In this document: positions 23,815 through 34,800 of the stretch, in pieces | Position numbering within the stretch: the stretch's first letter is position 1 | Layout: each line of letters opens with the position of its first letter | From: Nematostella vectensis | Taxonomy: Eukaryota > Cnidaria > Anthozoa > Actiniaria > Edwardsiidae | Length of the DNA stretch: 64,000 bases | Reading direction: 5' to 3' | Assembly: GCF_932526225.1 (NCBI RefSeq) | Contig: NC_064040.1 | Location: 17,362,994 to 17,426,993 of the forward strand | The notes under the pieces: generated by a model | Database searches by the model: none | The model's input: only the letters and a program-made list of their open reading frames with translations | What the model was told of the DNA's origin: nothing | Translations under genes and position numbers: made by a program

Positions 23815-25468
23815 TTATATAGGCTTTCCAATTATTCCAGTTTCAAACACATCATGGAAGGGATTGTAATTCCCAATGCCTCCTTTTTTCATAGCATTTG
23901 CATCATCAACAATCGCAAAAGAAATGTGCTTGTATTGATTGAGAAACTCATCTTCATTCAGAACCTCCTTGAACAGTTGAGCTATGTGTTGGGGAGGGTT
24001 CCTAAATGCCCCACAGCCCCAGGCCGAAAGCACAAGGCTATCATGGTGCTGCTGAAGCCCCACAGCCAGCAGAAGTCTGATCTTTCTTTTACATTTCTCA
24101 ACAAATTCTGGAATGAGACGAGGACTGCCTTTTATGCAAGGAGGATTGGGATAAGCAGCTACTGCAAGAAATGACATTGGCACTGGTTCAGGGAGAAATG
24201 CATAACCCCTGTCTTCTGAAGCACGAAAAACCATGACATCTGTTGAGTACACACATGAGAATTCGGGCAGCCTGAAATGCCAGTCTCGATTGGGGTCAAA
24301 CTTCTTGTCTGGGTCAGCTAGGTGCTGCACATAATTTGTGCGGCGAAACAGATTTTCTTCTTGTGCTCCTGCACCAGTTAGGTAGCCACCACCTGCAAAT
24401 AGATAAATCTAGATTCACATGTATGAAGACCAAGTAACATTTTACACTTTGAAAGCCAGTGCTGGAAGTAGAACTATGGCAGCTAGCCAAATTAGCTACA
24501 GGAAAGTTGCTTCAGGATAATATGAGGAACTTTATGGAACGACAATTGATCTGTTCCCATTCCCGTATCCTGGCTTTGTTTCCTTCTCCTGCCTCCCCTT
24601 AATGACTACTGTTGGTTAAAAGCAGGTATTTATACCATGGCATCTAGGGTGATAGGGGGGGGGGGGGGGGGGGGTTAAAGGGGATAATGGGTAGGATAGT
24701 TAATGAGGTATGCAGCAGGCAAAAAATAACAAGAAAGGCTGATAAAGGGTGAGATGTGCATGCTGGTGGAAAAAGTGATAAAGGGTGAGGTGTTCATGCT
24801 GGTGGAGAGAGTAGTGAGATTATGAGAAAACAACAAAGGGGCAAAGAAATAATGTATGAACTATTTCAAAAAGCTCTTTAAAAGGTTGAAGCAGCCTGAT
24901 GCCTGGTATCAACAAAAACCTATTAGTCATTGTGAAGTACATATGGGTGACAATTAAAAAAAAAAAAAACAATAGAAATTGAATTGCTGCACACATTGAA
25001 TTTTAAATCACAAAGATTTTCCCACCTCGCCACAATTTTGGGTAAGGACTGTTCCAATACAGTACCTGGTCTTTTTGGAGAGGCCATATTAAGAACAGCA
25101 GGTTTGAAGCCCTGTCGCTTTAGTTCTAAAGCTTCCTCCAAGCAGTCCCCATTGACAACCCGTATAGACGTGGTGATGCCACTCTCCACTCTTGTCACGC
25201 TCGCATCATGGTAGGGTTTTGTTTGAGTGGCTGCTTTGCACACGCTCTCAAAAGAGCCAAAACTAACTCTCCTACCACCAGGCAGAGTATATTCAAAGTC
25301 ATTGCAGGCTTGAAGTGTACCTTGCATCACAGCAACACGAAGTTCTCTTCTTACACTGCTGTTTCCTTTCCGGAATTTCTCAAGCCAGGCGTTTGAATCA
25401 AACGACTTCGAAGTGGCAAAAATTGACCGATTGGCGAGGGATTGGGGAGTCTGAAAACGCGAAGCCAT
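23815..25468 (-). CDS. Microbial-type poly(ADP-ribose) glycohydrolase, 2 exons
   Basis: Predicted 326-residue enzyme of the microbial-type PARG family (the DUF2263/TIGR02452 group), a macrodomain fold that removes ADP-ribose chains from proteins. Exon 1 is 25,468-25,066 and exon 2 is 24,392-23,815; the 673-bp phase-1 intron has GT-AG ends. Splicing rebuilds the catalytic signature: KRPG from exon 1 joins GGYLTGAGAQEE in exon 2 to give the GGG-x(7)-QEE motif (residues 135-147) that defines PARG active sites, with E146/E147 catalytic. The intron thus cuts the active-site loop. Upstream, VVNGDCLEEA and PAVLNMAS (about 104-130) match the macrodomain core; downstream, VLSAWGCGAFRNPP and FAIVDDAN are conserved in the family. 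The start has G at +4 but C at -3. POLK follows on the same strand and FCF1 diverges upstream. This is not the canonical vertebrate PARG. Confidence 0.93.
24393..25065 (-). other. Intron of the glycohydrolase gene, with poly-G run
   Basis: Phase-1 intron with donor AG|GTACTG and acceptor TTTGCAG|GT on the minus strand. It contains a run of about 19 G on the plus strand near 24,655-24,674 and two diverged copies of a TGATAAAGGGTGAG-containing repeat near 24,740-24,810. No other gene is seen inside. Confidence 0.85.
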
Positions 25469-26211
25469 GAGACTTAAACGCTACAAATTAGTTTTGGTGA
25501 GAAGATGTTTTTTTTTTTAGTAAAATGCACATATTCAGCAGAATGTAGAATCTTTAGCAGTAAATATTTGTATGTCAGCGGATTCTTCTAATAGGGCCAG
25601 CGATAGGTCAGCGGTATCACCACAGGTAAACCACACTATTATGACTTCTAACTTCTAACTTCTATTTCTATTTCAGTTTCACCAGTTATACTGGTGCGGA
25701 AGGCACAACAGAGCTAGGCTCTAAATCAAGTACCCCCTTGAGTGTATTGTTAGTAAGCATTGTAAGCACTGTCACTGGGGGTGGTCACTGCCAGAGGGTT
25801 TATTGCGTCCCCAGTGGTTCTTTTACGTCCCTTCGGTTCAGGTTAATGTAGTGCAGCTTGAAGAGACGGGACCTCCGGTTTAGTGTCCTTATCCGAGAAG
25901 ACTGGAAACACGGGAGAATAACTTCAACTCACTTGTGACACAAATTCGAACCAAGGCAGAAACTTACTACTTACTACTTACTACTTACTACTATGAAACA
26001 AATGCAAATATTGATCTACACGGAAAATAAATTTGGAAAATTCCTTTTTGCTTATTCTAATTCTCTTGTTTTTTTTTATTTTAAGATCTAAAACTCATTT
26101 AAAGTGTTTAGCTTTGATCTCTTTTATTTGAATATCCATGTCCCAGTACCTCACGGTTAGCAGACCAGGCTACCTAGGACTCTAACACACGAGGAAATTT
26201 AACACGCGAAG
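25469..26211. promoter_or_regulatory. Divergent promoter region between PARG-like gene and FCF1
   Basis: The two start codons point away from each other across 743 bp, so the promoters of both genes, and perhaps a shared one, must lie here. It includes a short 7-bp repeat (ACTTACT) at about 25,971-25,993 and a TTTCTATTTC stretch. No TATA box is obvious at a convincing distance from either ATG. The head-to-head arrangement is seen directly; co-regulation is inference. Confidence 0.55.
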
Positions 26212-29200
26212 ATGGTAAAGATTTTCTGCTTTCTCTTGGAAAATACTTGTTGAAATCCATTGTTTCAAGTAGTAACTGTTGTTGGTCTCTATATTACAGG
26301 GTAAGGCGAAGAAGACACGGAAATTTGCGGCGGTGAAAAGGCTGATTTCGCCAAAAGACGCCAGAATGTAAGCTAATGCTAACGTAAACAAAGCGGTTCT
26401 GTCGCTATTTACATACATTGCTCTAGTCACTGGTCTTTGCATTTTATCGATAACGCTTTAAGTTTCAAATGACTATTTGTATGCCGTTTTGATTTTTTGA
26501 TCGATTAGAAAGAAGAACAAAGAAGAGGAGGAAAAGAAGAAGAAAAAGAAAGAAGAAAGCACTCGCCACGTGTAAGAATTCCTGGAGAATTTTCGAAAAA
26601 AGCTACCCAAAAATGTCAGCTAATTACATAATGTATTTTGTTTTGTTTTGTTTTAACAGAGAGCAAACTTCTTCAGCTCTATTTTTTCAATATAACACCC
26701 AGCTCGGACCGCCATATTATGTGCTTGTGGACACCAACTTTATCAATTTTTCGATCAAGAACAAGCTAGAGATTCTCAAATCAATGATGGACTGCCTCTA
26801 TGCTAAATGTGAGTAATGTGAAAATAGTCACAGTACCCGTATGGTATATCAATATAGTAACAGAGGTAATGTCAAAATAGCTATATTAATATAGTGACAG
26901 AGGTAATGTCAAAATATAGCTACAGTACAGCCTGGAAGAAACTTAACAGCGTCGCGCATGTTTTTTTAGTGTAGTTTGAGTGTAGTGCATGCACAGATTT
27001 TGCATGTAAAACGCTGAGTGTACTACACGATCAGTGCGTGTACATTTCCTTTGTTATGCAGGAATGTTGGCTATTGTTCGCTCTAACTTTTAATTCAGGA
27101 TGAACTATCGATAATACCAGAAATACTTTCGTACAAAAGCCACATGAAACGGGGACGTTTTAGTTGAAGCATACGGGCATGTATGCATTAAAATAATGCG
27201 GTACGTTGTTCGTTCTCTCGGCTTGCGTACGGCTCAAACTAATCAACTACTTTACTGATTGTTACGTTCTTTATAGCAAATTAAAGCTCAGATTTAGAGG
27301 ATTCTTTTTCGAGGGGTTTGTTTGATGCACAAGTTTAAAAGCAAGAGAAAACAGTCATAGTTTAGTTGTCGCCAACACTGCACTGTTTTTGTTTTGCAAA
27401 GGCAAGCGAAGATCAATTGTCACCTTGCTCTCTCGGCTTGTGTACGGCTCAAACTAATCAACTACTTTACCGATTGTTTTGTTCTTTATAGCAAATTAAA
27501 GCTCAGATTTAGAGGATTCTTTTTCAAAGGGTTTGTTTGATGCGCAAGTTTAAAAGCAAGAGAAAACTGTCATAGTGTAGTTGCTGCTGACATTACATTG
27601 TCTTTGTTTTGCTTTGTCAAGCAAAGATCAATTGTCACCTCACTTTCTCGGGCTTGCCCACGACCCAAACTAAATCGACTACTTTACCAATTGTGACGTT
27701 CTTTATAGCAAATTAAAGCTGGGATATAGAGGATTTGTTTATGAGGGGTCTGTTTGATGCGCGAGTTTAAAAGCAAGAGAAAACAATCATAGTTTAGTTG
27801 CCGCCGACATTAACATGCTGTTGTCATCGTCAATGTTTTACACTAGCGTTTTCAAAAAGCAAAATAGACACAACGTCCTGTCATGCAAGTGACAAACAAC
27901 TACATGTAGTGTCTGACTAGCAGGCAAGACTTTGTATACAGTGACTAGACTAGACGGATCTTCTAGCCGGCGAAATTTTGTATACAGTGACGAGACGGTG
28001 TGGCTTCGCACGTTTGTTTGTTGTTGGTGAAACACGCTGTCTGATTGTGGTGATCTTTTAATGAGCATTTCCGCGAATTAGACTAACATACTTTGTTTGA
28101 CTCAGAAGCTCAGAAAAATTTTATTGCCGATATAAAGTAAAGGAGCTAAAGTTGTATCAGGCTTTTGAATAGTGGAATTCTATCACATCAAACGCCGAAT
28201 GCCCAAGTTTTCTTTTCACATACAAATGCATGGCATTGAGTTGTAGCCGCAAATACCCTCAAGGGATTTGGTAGAAGTTAATGAGGCAAACAGCGTGTAG
28301 CTTGGTGTGTGTAGTCCACACAAGGTGTGTGGAGTTTGAGTGTATGAATCTAATTACACTCAAACTACACAAAAAAAACGTGCAAAATTCGCGAAGAAAA
28401 CAAGCACAAAATGTTAAGTTCCCTGCAGGCTGTACTGTAATATTGACTTACCACCACTATATCAATATAGTAGCATAATGCATTAGTCAATTGAAACCCC
28501 CACCTCCATGGTCCTGGGGAAGGGTGGGGTATTAGAGATTGACCCTGTACAAAACCGAAAACTCCAGTCAAATGCCCCTATCCCTTGGATGCAAACTATA
28601 GGCAACAACCCGACAAAAAGTCATCTGAAGAAAGACTTAATATTTTAAAGCCGGTACACTTCAGGGAAACTGACATGACTTTTGCAAAGTACATTTGTTA
28701 TGTTATTCATTTGTACCCAAGCCCCCATGGTGGGGACAAGTCTTAGAGAAAAAAACTGTCAATTCCCCCACCCTCTCGGGACAGATTCTTAATCATAAGT
28801 GCTCTAAAGCCCCACGTTAGACCAACACTTACCCGGGACCATGGGGGTTGGGGTTTTAAATGGCTAGTGCATAATATTGACTTACACCATGCTTGAGGTT
28901 TGCCTTGCTTTTTAACAACAGGCTTAAAAACCCTTTGCACAAGTGAAATATCAGTTAGTAGATCAATGAAATTTAGACATATTTATTCATTTTTTTATTG
29001 TGACATGTTAAATTGTTTGTGAACAATTATTTATTATCATTTGAGTCCAAAATTTACAATTTCCTTATAACTCATGTTACCACAGTGTTAGTGGCTGTTT
29101 GTTAAATGTCATAGTGACTACATGGATCAGCATATACTGTAGCATGAGCACCTCCACATGGCTTATTGTTCGCCATGGACCACCTGAGAGCTGTAACAGT

Positions 29201-31412
29201 GATTAGAGTCAACTAATTGCTAAATGTTTGCAGAGTTGACCAGTAGCTTGTTAAAAAGTCAAACATGGTCATTGATGTGATTATTGGAATGACAATGTGA
29301 TTCGCTTTGCCAGTGAAGTATTGTATTACATCCAGCTCTACTGTTTTCTATTTTAAGGTATCCCATGTATATCAGATTGTGTAATGGCTGAGTTAGAAAA
29401 ACTAGGGGCAAAATACAGAGTTGCCTTAAGGTGAGATATTGAAAGTGTTTATCAGATACAGCCTACAGTACTGTTCAATGCCTTCTTCCAATCTTCCCAG
29501 GAAATGTTAAGCAGCTAGAATCAAAGCAAGATTTGTCCTGCTTTCATACTACCGTAGTATTTAGATGACTTGCTTCAATTTATACAGGATAATGTTTCAT
29601 GGTTTCAACCATTTTGAGTAGACATGAGTAGGATTAATAAAACTTTAAGGCGATATTCAGAACCTTGTCCAATGTACATTCAAGATATTTATACCGAAAG
29701 TATGATAGTCATGGCTTGGTATTGTGCTGAGAATTTTACACAATATCTTTCTTTACTTAAAGGATAGCAAAAGACCCAAGATTCCAGAGACTGCCTTGCA
29801 TGCATAGTGGGACTTATGCAGATGACTGTATTGTTAACAGAGTAAAACAGGTATATAAGTTACAGTAATCATTCTGTATAAAACCCCAGGGGGCAGGGGA
29901 GGGGAGGGGAGGGGAGGAGGACTATAATATTGACTTTGCCTTCCAAATAATAGCATATGAAGCAAATGTTATCCTTCCTTGCAAGTAATAATGATAATTT
30001 GGGCAACTTTTTTTTTTGCCCTTTGAACCTCTCTTTGCCCTCAAGACCTCTGCTGTGGTACACTAACAATATGTATTGTTAGTATCTAATGTAATTTACT
30101 TTTATAGGATTGAAATTGATTTAATCAAGTACATTCCAATACCTGTCTGAGGCAGCTGGACCTAAAGTATTTTTATTTAATTGTTTAACCTCTTGATTTA
30201 CTTCCTCAGCATAAATGCTACATAGTCGCAACATGTGACAGAGATCTAAAAAGAAGAATACGGAAAGTTCCTGGCGTCCCAATCATGTACATCTCACAAC
30301 ACAGGTACTGGGCCCCACAGTCATCCTTGGAACTGCTGCCAGGTGGTGGAGAGTGTTTTATTACATAAAGCTCAAACCATCAGCTAATAGACTACCCTCC
30401 TCTCCCCCAATGTTTTGCTATCTTGCTGACCTGCGGCATTGTGCATGGCCTCAAATCCAAAATGGCAGCCAATTAGCCAATAGATAGAGTACAACTGTAT
30501 AATAGTCCAGAGAACTTATCCTACTGTATACTAAGTGACGGCTAGTCAAGGGGTCGAACCTGAATCTATTTTGAAGTTTTCTGTTTCTAATTGAATCAAG
30601 CACTGTGCTCTCTACTTGTAAGCACTAAGAACTCAGGTCTCTCAAGCCTTTCTCGGTTTATTAGTATTTCTTAATTAACCAGCATCATTCCAGTTGTCTA
30701 ACAAGCATCATCCTAGTATTGCAGCCATTTTGTAAAAAAGTAAAATAAGTATCCCATCCTTATGCCAGCAAGTTGACTGATTACCACAGTTTAAGCGCAA
30801 ATATACCAATAAACGCGAATATACCTATAAACGCGAATATACCAATAAACGCATGACTTTTAGATCTGGAAGTCAAGCACTTATTAGCCTCAAGCCCTGG
30901 CACATTACGTTGAAACGATTGTACAGGAGACTCTTATGAAAATACATATATCCGCCCTTAAGTAGTCTTATTAGAAACTAAAATTTGGCAGAGTAGAATT
31001 CCAGTTTTGGGTGTATTGACAAAATTCAAAATACATATATCGGACAGAATCCAAAATACCGTACATATATCTGACAGAATCAAGAATCAATATATCTGAC
31101 AGAATCCAAAATACATATATTTCACAGAACACAAAATACATTTATATGACAGAATCCAAAATACATATATCTAACATAATGCAAAATTTTGATTTTTTTT
31201 AGATACACCATAGAGCGAATGCCCGATGCTTATGGAGGTATGAATAATAAATAATCCATTTTATTAGAAACATTCTCCCCTTTTTTTCGAACTACGTTTC
31301 CAAATCCTCCCAAATATAATATAGATAACTTCGGGAACGGATTGAGCATACAGTAAGCAGTATTTCAGTATAACGTATTTATGTATTCTCTTTTTCAGCC
31401 CCAAAGATTTGA
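26212..31412 (+). CDS. FCF1: FCF1/UTP24 PIN-domain endonuclease of the small-subunit processome, 9 exons
   Basis: Predicted 195 residues, against 198 in human FCF1. This nucleolar PIN nuclease cleaves pre-rRNA around the 5' end of 18S rRNA. Exons: 26212-26214, 26300-26367, 26509-26571, 26660-26808, 29358-29430, 29763-29850, 30210-30304, 31203-31237, 31399-31412. All introns are GT-AG and every phase joins cleanly. Exon 1 contributes only the ATG (AAGATG|GTAAAG). The order is a basic N-terminus ([10 protein letters not shown]), a Lys/Glu-rich linker (25-41), then [23 protein letters not shown] with D69, [10 protein letters not shown] with E106, TYADDC with D139/D140, and [10 protein letters not shown] with D158/D160. 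These are the acidic metal-binding residues of a PIN domain. The C-terminus RMPDAYGAPKI matches the family ending. An AATAAA at 31556 follows. Near-certain ortholog. Confidence 0.97.
27215..27840. repeat. Three tandem copies of a ~215-bp repeat
   Basis: Copies start at 27,215, 27,431 and 27,645, each opening with a TCTCGGCTTG-type word. They share the order AATCAACTACTTTAC, GTTCTTTATAGCAAATTAAAGC, TTTAAAAGCAAGAGAAAAC and CATAGTTTAGTTG. Copies 1 and 2 are closest; copy 3 is more diverged (CGGGCTTGCCCACGACCC). It lies wholly within an FCF1 intron. Confidence 0.9.
28472..28882. mobile_element. MITE with ~45-bp terminal inverted repeats in FCF1 intron 4
   Basis: The left end reads CATAATGCATTAGTCAATTG and continues through CCCCCACCTCCATGGTCC. 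The right end is its inverted counterpart, ending in GACCATGGGGGTTGGGG and AATGGCTAGTGCATAATATT. Both ends also adjoin ATATTGACTTA words. The ~400-bp interior has no coding frame. Shorter relatives with the same CTAGTCATTTG...ATGGTCC ends sit inside both copies of the large dispersed element at 36,317-36,525 and 59,131-59,340. Confidence 0.75.
30790..30855. repeat. Short AT-rich minisatellite in FCF1 intron 7
   Basis: Three to four units of about 18-19 bp of the form AAACGCGAATATACCAAT, with each unit keeping an ACGCG core. Confidence 0.85.
31018..31192. repeat. ~30-bp tandem repeat in FCF1 intron 7
   Basis: About six diverged units containing CAAAATACATATAT followed by a variable triplet and GACAGAAT. 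It ends just upstream of the exon 8 acceptor (AG at 31201-31202), so the AT-rich repeat supplies the sequence next to that splice site. Confidence 0.8.
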
Positions 31413-31555
31413 AAGAAGACAGCAACACTATTTGGAGTGCTGGGGTGTAGAATATTGTTCTTCAAACTTCTCCAGGCTTGGCATGGGTTGTGAAAAATAT
31501 GCTCTATAATCAACATCGTAATATAAATGTAATTTCGTTTTCATTCGTTGTTGTA

Positions 31556-31561
31556 AATAAA
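31556..31561 (+). promoter_or_regulatory. FCF1 polyadenylation signal
   Basis: AATAAA about 145 bp past the FCF1 TGA and 255 bp before the next gene's ATG. Confidence 0.75.
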
Positions 31562-31704
31562 ACAAATGACCAATAAGCTGTGTATGAACTTTCTTCCGAT
31601 AAACAAATCCTTGCGATGATTAGAAACCCAGTTGAGTGTATAGTCTGAGTCTAGCCAATCAGCAATTAGTGCGCGCTTTTAGCGTGTCACAAAGAAGCTC
31701 ACAG

Positions 31705-31718
31705 ATAACCATGGCAAC
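31705..31718 (+). promoter_or_regulatory. X-box-like RFX site upstream of the LRRC74-like gene
   Basis: ATAACCATGGCAAC matches the RFX X-box pattern RYYNYYATRRNRAC with one mismatch (A at the third position). It lies 98 bp upstream of the ATG at 31816, within the short distance typical of functional X-boxes of ciliary genes. Whether it is bound is unknown. Confidence 0.45.
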
Positions 31719-31815
31719 AGGGGATTTTTACTTCTTTCTGATTCATCCCACTGGCGTTGATTCAAGTGGACAGCAATTGAAGAAATTTGTCTAAAATAAA
31801 AACAGATACGGCGTT

Positions 31816-34800
31816 ATGTCTGATACTGCAATTACGCCATCTATGGAAGAAAAGAGAGAAGATGAAATGGAGATAACATTTGCGACGGGAAAGGCAAGCT
31901 TGGTTTTCGAGTGATCATCTTCATATGATCATGATCATCTTCATATGACATGTTTCGTGTTTTACTTATATTTGAACTTAGGCGGAGGATTTGGGTGGTA
32001 ACGATAGAAACACGGCCTCTGGAGGAACCACTGACCAGCCTATTGGCGACTTTATATCTAAACACGGCGTTATCTACGAAGACAAGCAAGAAGCAGGTTT
32101 CTGCTCCGACGGCAGTGGTGATGAATGGGACACCGATCTCGAAACGGAAGGTTTGTTTGCGTGAATTTGTGTTTGTTATAAACACGGCCACATCTATCAT
32201 TACCCTAAAATACTTATTCAAATAAATAATCTTATACAAATAGTACCAAATGCAGTCTATTTATTATACAAATCAGTCCCGTAGCCAGGATTTTGAGCGG
32301 GGTGGTACGTTGCGGACCGAGCGTACAAAAGACCGAGGTTTGAGATTTTCCGGTAATGACCGAACGGAAGAGGTTAATAGGTTATTTATTACATGGCATT
32401 TATCTTAGACAAAAAGCGAATAAAAACTCAAAACGGAAATTGGAAAAACTTTCGCTTGCGCACGCAACTTTTGGTGAAAGTGCTATGAGTGCTCATTCAA
32501 ATGCCACACGACAAACACGAAACTGTTCTAGACTTTTTCTTTATTTCTTTTAGGCAATCTCAACTGTTTCGAAAAGACATCCTAAAAAGAGTTTATTGAA
32601 GTATTTGAAATTAACATAATGTCAAGAACTTTTGCGAAGAATTTCCTGGTGAGAAAGTGATTCTGGTGTTTTTGCGTGAGCGTAAACACGTGTAAAGTCA
32701 GAATAACTTGTTATTCAAAGTTTTTATGCAAAGTTAATCCTCATCGGTGAAAGAGGAGTTCGACTCTGGCAGGAACCTTTGAATGCTACGCTGAAATCCG
32801 TGAGTGTGCCAGGCTCGTATTCGTCCCCGTTTAACTTCCTTACATCTTTAAAAAAAACTTGGAAAGTACGCGGTCGACTTCTGACATTTCTTTCAAATCT
32901 ACGTTTTCCTTGTTTATCTGAGAAAGGAAACGGTAAAAAGTATTCGAATCGCTTGACGTCTTCCGAATGGTGTTCCTACTCTTCTGCCCTTGTATAAATT
33001 GTTATAGTTCCTCCTGGCTGTTAGGCGTCTCCTCTTCGTTATAAAACATTTCACTATTGTTGTTGTTCTTGTTGTTTTGATTTTCGCCGGCAAATTCTTC
33101 CTCTGGGTAGTAGAATTCGCTTTCGCTTTCACTGTGAAAAGATATCGTTGTGTTCAATGTTTTTGTTTTCGCTCGTTCTGACAGTCTCCTGTCCAGAAAA
33201 AAAGTTATTGCCAGGGCTCAGCAGTCAATCATAGCGTGCGTACTGTCGATGCTTGCTTTGCTATGAAAATTATATAAGCTTAAGTACTATGCTTAGTCGA
33301 TTTAGGTGGGTAGTCTAGTTATCCTGTGCAAATTGTATGCTTGACGTCACCGATTTCCACCAATTTCTGACTACGGCACAAAAGTTAGTGGAACCCTAGT
33401 TTACACGCCGTTCTTCATGTTTTGTTCCGAATGCACCTTTGGCACGGTGGAAATAGACAAAAGCACGCCTGGCAATTTAGACTTTTAAACAAATTGAAAT
33501 TTGTAATTTAAAAACGCACTGATATTTTAAAAGCTCGACATGCTCGAAAGTCTTAACATGAAATTCAAGAGAAACAACTTGAAGAGGCAGCCCCCGTAAT
33601 TTAGCATCTAGGCGATGAAGGCGATTAGCTACTCCAATTTTTTTTATATTTATTTATTTATTTATTATATGCTTCACAAGACAAGCACAAAATTCTTTTT
33701 CTACAGTTTTGTGGTGTTTCTTTTTGTGGTGTTTAAATACATCCTCGAGGAACGTTGTGCACTTAGCATTTTCGCGAAATTAATTGCCTCGAGTTAATTT
33801 TGCACCAAAATCGCGAAATAAAAGTCGCGAGACATGCAATCGTTTTCAGGAAATTAATTGCTCGCGAAATAAAGTACCTATATGGTAGGCAAAGTGATTC
33901 CAGGAAACACCCAAAGAAACCTAGTTTTTTAAAATACAAACACTGTAATTTGACAAAAATATGATGAGGAAAATTCCCTCTGGGGGAGCAGGCGGATGTA
34001 TCTTTTCAAAACCGTAAAATATTAGTTTGAAATAGCAGCGTTATATTTTAGCGTGATAATAATAAGGGTGTTCAAGTTTGCCACATTTGCGTGTGCTTTT
34101 CAGAAAAGGCGGAAGAGTATGACCCCACCGGCCGCAAGGTGTACCTACAGGCGTGCAAGACGCTCGAGGTCACCCCAGTCTCCTACTTCCTCCGTCACAT
34201 ACAGGACCCCCGCGTCGACATGAAGCATCGAGGACTGGGAGCAAAAGGAGCCAAGGCCATGGCCATAGCACTCGTGGTACTATACCGTAGTTGCCCGAAT
34301 AAGCATGGGACATAAGATAAGCACCGCGGCGCTTATTCCTGTAATTTATATAGTATAGATAGTAGCCTATCCATCGCAAACCCCTAAAACACGAGCGCGC
34401 GCTATAAAAGGGATAGCTCCGCCCTTTTTCTTCGCAAGCTCTCGCGCAAGTCTTTGTTATTCACAACTAGACTTCATTGAATGCGGACCTCTGTAAACCG
34501 CCGGAAGAAAACATGCTAAAAATAAAGCCGTACGGCAAACTTTCGGTCCCCCATCCGTAACTTTTGAAGCATTGGAGCTATTATGACCAAATTTTTAAAG
34601 AATCATTATCTGAGAAAGAGAAACTAAATGATATATTGTGTTGCCATAGCAACATAGATTAAGGCACTGCCTAAAAGCGCTGTTGACTGATTGAGGTATT
34701 TTTGGGAGATCTAGGATCCTGCTCTGAGATTTATTTATTGTACCAATGGATCCAGGCCTTATTCAAAAATTTAAATTATGCAGTACATCAAAGTTAACAA

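Larger units (their letters stand above)
26809..29357 (+). other. FCF1 intron 4 (2.55 kb), repeat-bearing
   Basis: The longest FCF1 intron. Near its start is a diverged duplication around TAACAGAGGTAATGTCAAAATA (26,850-26,930). It also contains a three-copy 215-bp repeat and a MITE (listed separately). No internal gene was found. Confidence 0.85.
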
